Source: an uncultured Lachnospiraceae bacterium (lineage in GTDB: Bacteria > Bacillota > Clostridia > Lachnospirales > Lachnospiraceae). From it: a DNA stretch of 7,957 bases. This document shows positions 5,808 to 7,957 of the stretch, piece after piece. Position numbers and translations under genes: made by a program. Every line of letters begins with the position of its first letter. The first letter of the stretch is position 1. The notes below the pieces were generated by a model, which saw only the letters and a program-made list of their open reading frames with translations, was not told the DNA's origin and did no database searches. The DNA lies in NCBI GenBank assembly GCA_945836355.1, contig CAMALD010000051.1:1-7957 (forward strand). Direction: 5' to 3'.

Positions 5808-7709
5808 ATGAGTAAGCGAAGAAGAAATTATATTATCCCGGCGGCAATTGCTACGGTAGTATTAATCAGCACTACAGCAGATTTTGATATGTCAGGGGCA
5901 CAGAATCAGACAGCAGAGCAGGCATCAATGGAGATGGTTCTGCCGGATAAGGATACATATACGGGTGATATGGTAAAGAATATGGCATCCGGTTCACAGC
6001 AGGAGTCGTCATCCGGGCAGGATGTTTCATTGCCGCAGGATGCGATGGCGGCGCAGGAAGTATCATTACCTCAGGATGTGATGTCATCGCAGGATATGGT
6101 ACTCACGGAGGATGAGGCAGCACAGGATTCGCTGGATAAGGTAATATGGGCAGGAGATTATTCGCTGGCAGCAGGCTCTGCGGAGGAAGAGGAGGAAGCG
6201 GAGCTGGTGATTTTTGAGGACGCAGGTTTGGAGGCTTCCGAAAAAAGCGAAAGTGCGCAGGAGGACAATACGGCGGTTGATTCCGATATGATGGTGTTTG
6301 AAGGTGATATGATAGGTTCGGATGATGAGCTGTATCTTCCGAAAGACAAGTTCACGCATGAAGAGCCTGCACCACAGTTTTATTCGCAGGGTGTGACACA
6401 CAGCTCCGTTGCAGATATTCAGGAGCGCCTGATGGATCTTGGCTTTATGGATTATGCTGAACCTACCATGTATTATGGCTCCATCACCATGGAGGCGGTG
6501 AAGATGTTTCAACGGCAGCATGGGCTCAAGGAGGACGGAATTATCGGACCACAGACAAAGGAGCTGCTGTTTTCGGATGAAGCAAAATATTATCTGGCAA
6601 AGGTGGGCATGCGCGGCGACGATATCAGGCGCATTCAGCAGCGTTTGTATGAGATGGGTTATCTTGCAAAGGAGGAATATGTCACCGGTTATTTTGGTGA
6701 CGTGACAGAACAGGCTGTCAAGAGTATGCAGAAGAATAATGGCGTGCTTGCCGACGGTAAAGTGGGACACGACACGATGGAGCTTCTCTACAGCGAGGAT
6801 ACCAAGCCGAATCTTCTTTCCTACGGAGATAAGAGCGATGTGATTCTCGAATGCCAGAACCGTCTCAAGGAGCTGGGATATCTGACAACCAAGCCGGATG
6901 GACAGTACGGCAATGATACGGTAGCCGCGGTAAAGCTGTTCCAGTCAAGAAATGATATTGTGGTGGACGGTTATCTCGGACCGGCGACGATGCAGGTGCT
7001 GCACAGCTCTGCTGCAGTGTCGAATGGTATCGTAATCGGTGAGAGCGGTGATACGGTTAAGCGTGTGCAGGAGCTGCTTGCGAGATATGGATATATGTCA
7101 TCGGCAAATTGTACCGGATATTTCGGTGAGATTACCGAAAATGCGGTTATGGCGTTCCAGAAGAATAATGGCCTGACAGCGGACGGAAATGTCGGCATGA
7201 AAACGATGAATAAGCTGACTGGCGGTGATGCGGTCAAGGCGGGGGCGACTGCTTCGGGCAGTACTTCCTCGGGAAGCTCCAATTCCTCTTCAGGCAGCAA
7301 TACGGGCATCGGCAGTTCTTCGGGAAGTTCATCCCAGACCAGTAATACCAGCAGCGTGTCGGCTTTGCTCGCTGTGGCAAAATCAAAGCTTGGCAGTAAG
7401 TATGTATACGGCGCGAAGGGACCGAATACCTTTGACTGCTCCGGATATGTGTACTGGTGTCTGAATCAGGTGGGTGTAAAGCAGAGCTACATTACTTCCT
7501 ACGGCTGGAGAAATGTCGGTAAGTATCAGAAGATTACGAAATTTTCCGATATCAAGGCAGGGGATATTGTGGTTGTGACAGGGCATGTCGGAATTGCAGC
7601 CGGAAACGGTATGGTATACGATGCCTCATCGAGCAGCGGTAAGATTGTATACCGGTCACTTGGCAGCTGGTGGAAAAACAGATTCATCTGTGCATGGAGA
7701 ATCTTCTGA
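5808..7709 (+). CDS. Secreted peptidoglycan hydrolase: acidic leader, four PG-binding repeats, NlpC/P60 domain
   Basis: This predicted extracytoplasmic endopeptidase would cut peptide stems of peptidoglycan. The 633 residues begin with KRRR and a hydrophobic stretch (8-23), a signal peptide or anchor, with a possible cut after TTA at 24. Residues 25-190 are acidic, rich in Met, Gln and Ser and low in complexity. Four peptidoglycan_binding_1 repeats follow at about 197-256, 265-329, 338-399 and 407-470; repeats 2 and 4 are closest, sharing TGYFG, QKNNG and ADG motifs. A Ser/Gly linker (about 478-516) leads to the NlpC/P60 (C40) domain, 517-633, with Cys544 in FDCSGYV and His593 in GHVGIA. The third catalytic position, usually His, falls at YDAS, where Asp605 or Tyr604 must stand in. 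GAGGTG ends 4 bases before the ATG. It has its own promoter and terminator, so it looks monocistronic. A role in growth, daughter-cell separation or wall turnover is inferred from architecture. Confidence 0.92.
   Translation: MSKRRRNYIIPAAIATVVLISTTADFDMSGAQNQTAEQASMEMVLPDKDTYTGDMVKNMASGSQQESSSGQDVSLPQDAMAAQEVSLPQDVMSSQDMVLTEDEAAQDSLDKVIWAGDYSLAAGSAEEEEEAELVIFEDAGLEASEKSESAQEDNTAVDSDMMVFEGDMIGSDDELYLPKDKFTHEEPAPQFYSQGVTHSSVADIQERLMDLGFMDYAEPTMYYGSITMEAVKMFQRQHGLKEDGIIGPQTKELLFSDEAKYYLAKVGMRGDDIRRIQQRLYEMGYLAKEEYVTGYFGDVTEQAVKSMQKNNGVLADGKVGHDTMELLYSEDTKPNLLSYGDKSDVILECQNRLKELGYLTTKPDGQYGNDTVAAVKLFQSRNDIVVDGYLGPATMQVLHSSAAVSNGIVIGESGDTVKRVQELLARYGYMSSANCTGYFGEITENAVMAFQKNNGLTADGNVGMKTMNKLTGGDAVKAGATASGSTSSGSSNSSSGSNTGIGSSSGSSSQTSNTSSVSALLAVAKSKLGSKYVYGAKGPNTFDCSGYVYWCLNQVGVKQSYITSYGWRNVGKYQKITKFSDIKAGDIVVVTGHVGIAAGNGMVYDASSSSGKIVYRSLGSWWKNRFICAWRIF
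6018..6122 (+). repeat. Three tandem 11-12-codon repeats in the acidic leader
   Basis: Residues 71-82, 83-94 and 95-105 of the hydrolase are tandem copies of a unit reading Q-[DE]-[VM]-[SV]-L-[PT]-[QE]-D followed by a few small residues. The first two are nearly identical in protein (SLPQD in both) but differ at many silent positions, so the duplication is not recent. The same core (two hydrophobics, L or F, then P/T/E, any, acidic) recurs in looser form at about 43-49, 134-140, 162-168 and 175-181. Confidence 0.7.
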
Positions 7710-7773
7710 TAAACGCGGCAAATGCAGTCGGTGCAAAAATACGGAAACTCAAAAAAATAATGATTATTGCAGG

Positions 7774-7819
7774 AAATTCTGCGGGATGACGGAAGTGTCG
7801 AAGCCCCGCAGAATTTTTT
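7774..7819 (+). terminator. Rho-independent terminator of the NlpC/P60 gene
   Basis: A perfect 12-bp stem forms between 7774-7785 (AAATTCTGCGGG) and 7805-7816 (CCCGCAGAATTT), with the T-run continuing to 7819. The 19-base loop can form an inner GAC/GTC stem (7788-7790 with 7797-7799). It lies 64 bases after the stop codon. Confidence 0.88.
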
Positions 7820-7957
7820 GCTCTCAATTCCTATAATGTAGAAAGCGTTCCTCTAAGGATGCGTACGCGTTTGCTTTTAGACAGCGGATATAGAAAAAGA
7901 GGGAATGAAAGAGGATACACGAGAATACAAGAGCAAAAAAATAGATTCATGATAAAA
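7820..7957. other. Non-coding right edge
   Basis: Apart from the intergenic repeat, this stretch holds no recognisable gene. A 15-codon frame at 7905-7952 and an ATG at 7949 are present, but the first has its only purine-rich stretch too close to the start and the second has no Shine-Dalgarno sequence, so neither is called. A gene may begin just beyond the edge. Confidence 0.5.
7832..7863 (+). repeat. Intergenic repeat, right copy
   Basis: TATAATG at 7832-7838, then a block at 7842-7863 that matches 57-78 at 20 of 22 positions, including an exact CTAAGGATGCG. It starts 13 bases after the terminator T-run. Beyond the block the copies diverge: here a GCGTACGC palindrome (7861-7868) replaces the longer GC-rich palindrome of the left copy. 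Confidence 0.6.

Noticed and set aside
7871..7894. Promoter TTGCTT with TATAGA near the right edge
   Set aside because: The spacer is only 12 bases, too short for a working -35/-10 pair.
7905..7952. A 15-codon frame and a possible gene start (ATG at 7949) at the right edge
   Set aside because: The first frame is tiny with a poorly spaced ribosome site; the second has no Shine-Dalgarno sequence and only three codons are visible.

Overview
The window suggests a member of Clostridia, most likely a Lachnospiraceae gut anaerobe (Roseburia/Agathobacter-like). This is inferred from three things: a single-chain PurL of the clostridial type, AGGAGG-type ribosome binding sites, and an anchor-repeat NlpC/P60 cell wall hydrolase with an acidic leader of the kind seen in that family. 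No rRNA or other marker gene is present to confirm it.

Layout: (1) Bases 1-404 are non-coding and crowded with palindromes and short repeats, ending in an extended -10 promoter candidate for purL. (2) Bases 420-4250 encode purL, the fourth step of purine synthesis, closed by a strong hairpin terminator. (3) Bases 4343-5548 encode an M20D-family metallo-amidohydrolase. It begins only 27 bases after that terminator, and a promoter-like pair lies inside the terminator itself. (4) Bases 5549-5807 hold a good vegetative promoter, a WalR-like direct repeat and a roughly 165-base structured leader. (5) Bases 5808-7709 encode a secreted or membrane-anchored peptidoglycan hydrolase with four peptidoglycan-binding repeats and a C-terminal NlpC/P60 domain, closed by a second clear terminator. 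(6) Bases 7820-7957 are non-coding and carry a second copy of the repeat found near the left edge.

All three genes lie on the plus strand but look like separate transcription units, not one pathway: nucleotide synthesis, cytoplasmic amide hydrolysis and cell wall remodelling. No phage, insertion sequence, CRISPR, tRNA or rRNA is seen. The genes themselves are ordinary housekeeping types. The most unusual material is non-coding: the stacked palindromes before purL, the repeat shared by both ends of the window, the promoter-in-terminator arrangement, and the leader of the hydrolase gene. I see no convincing evidence for a wholly new multi-gene system.
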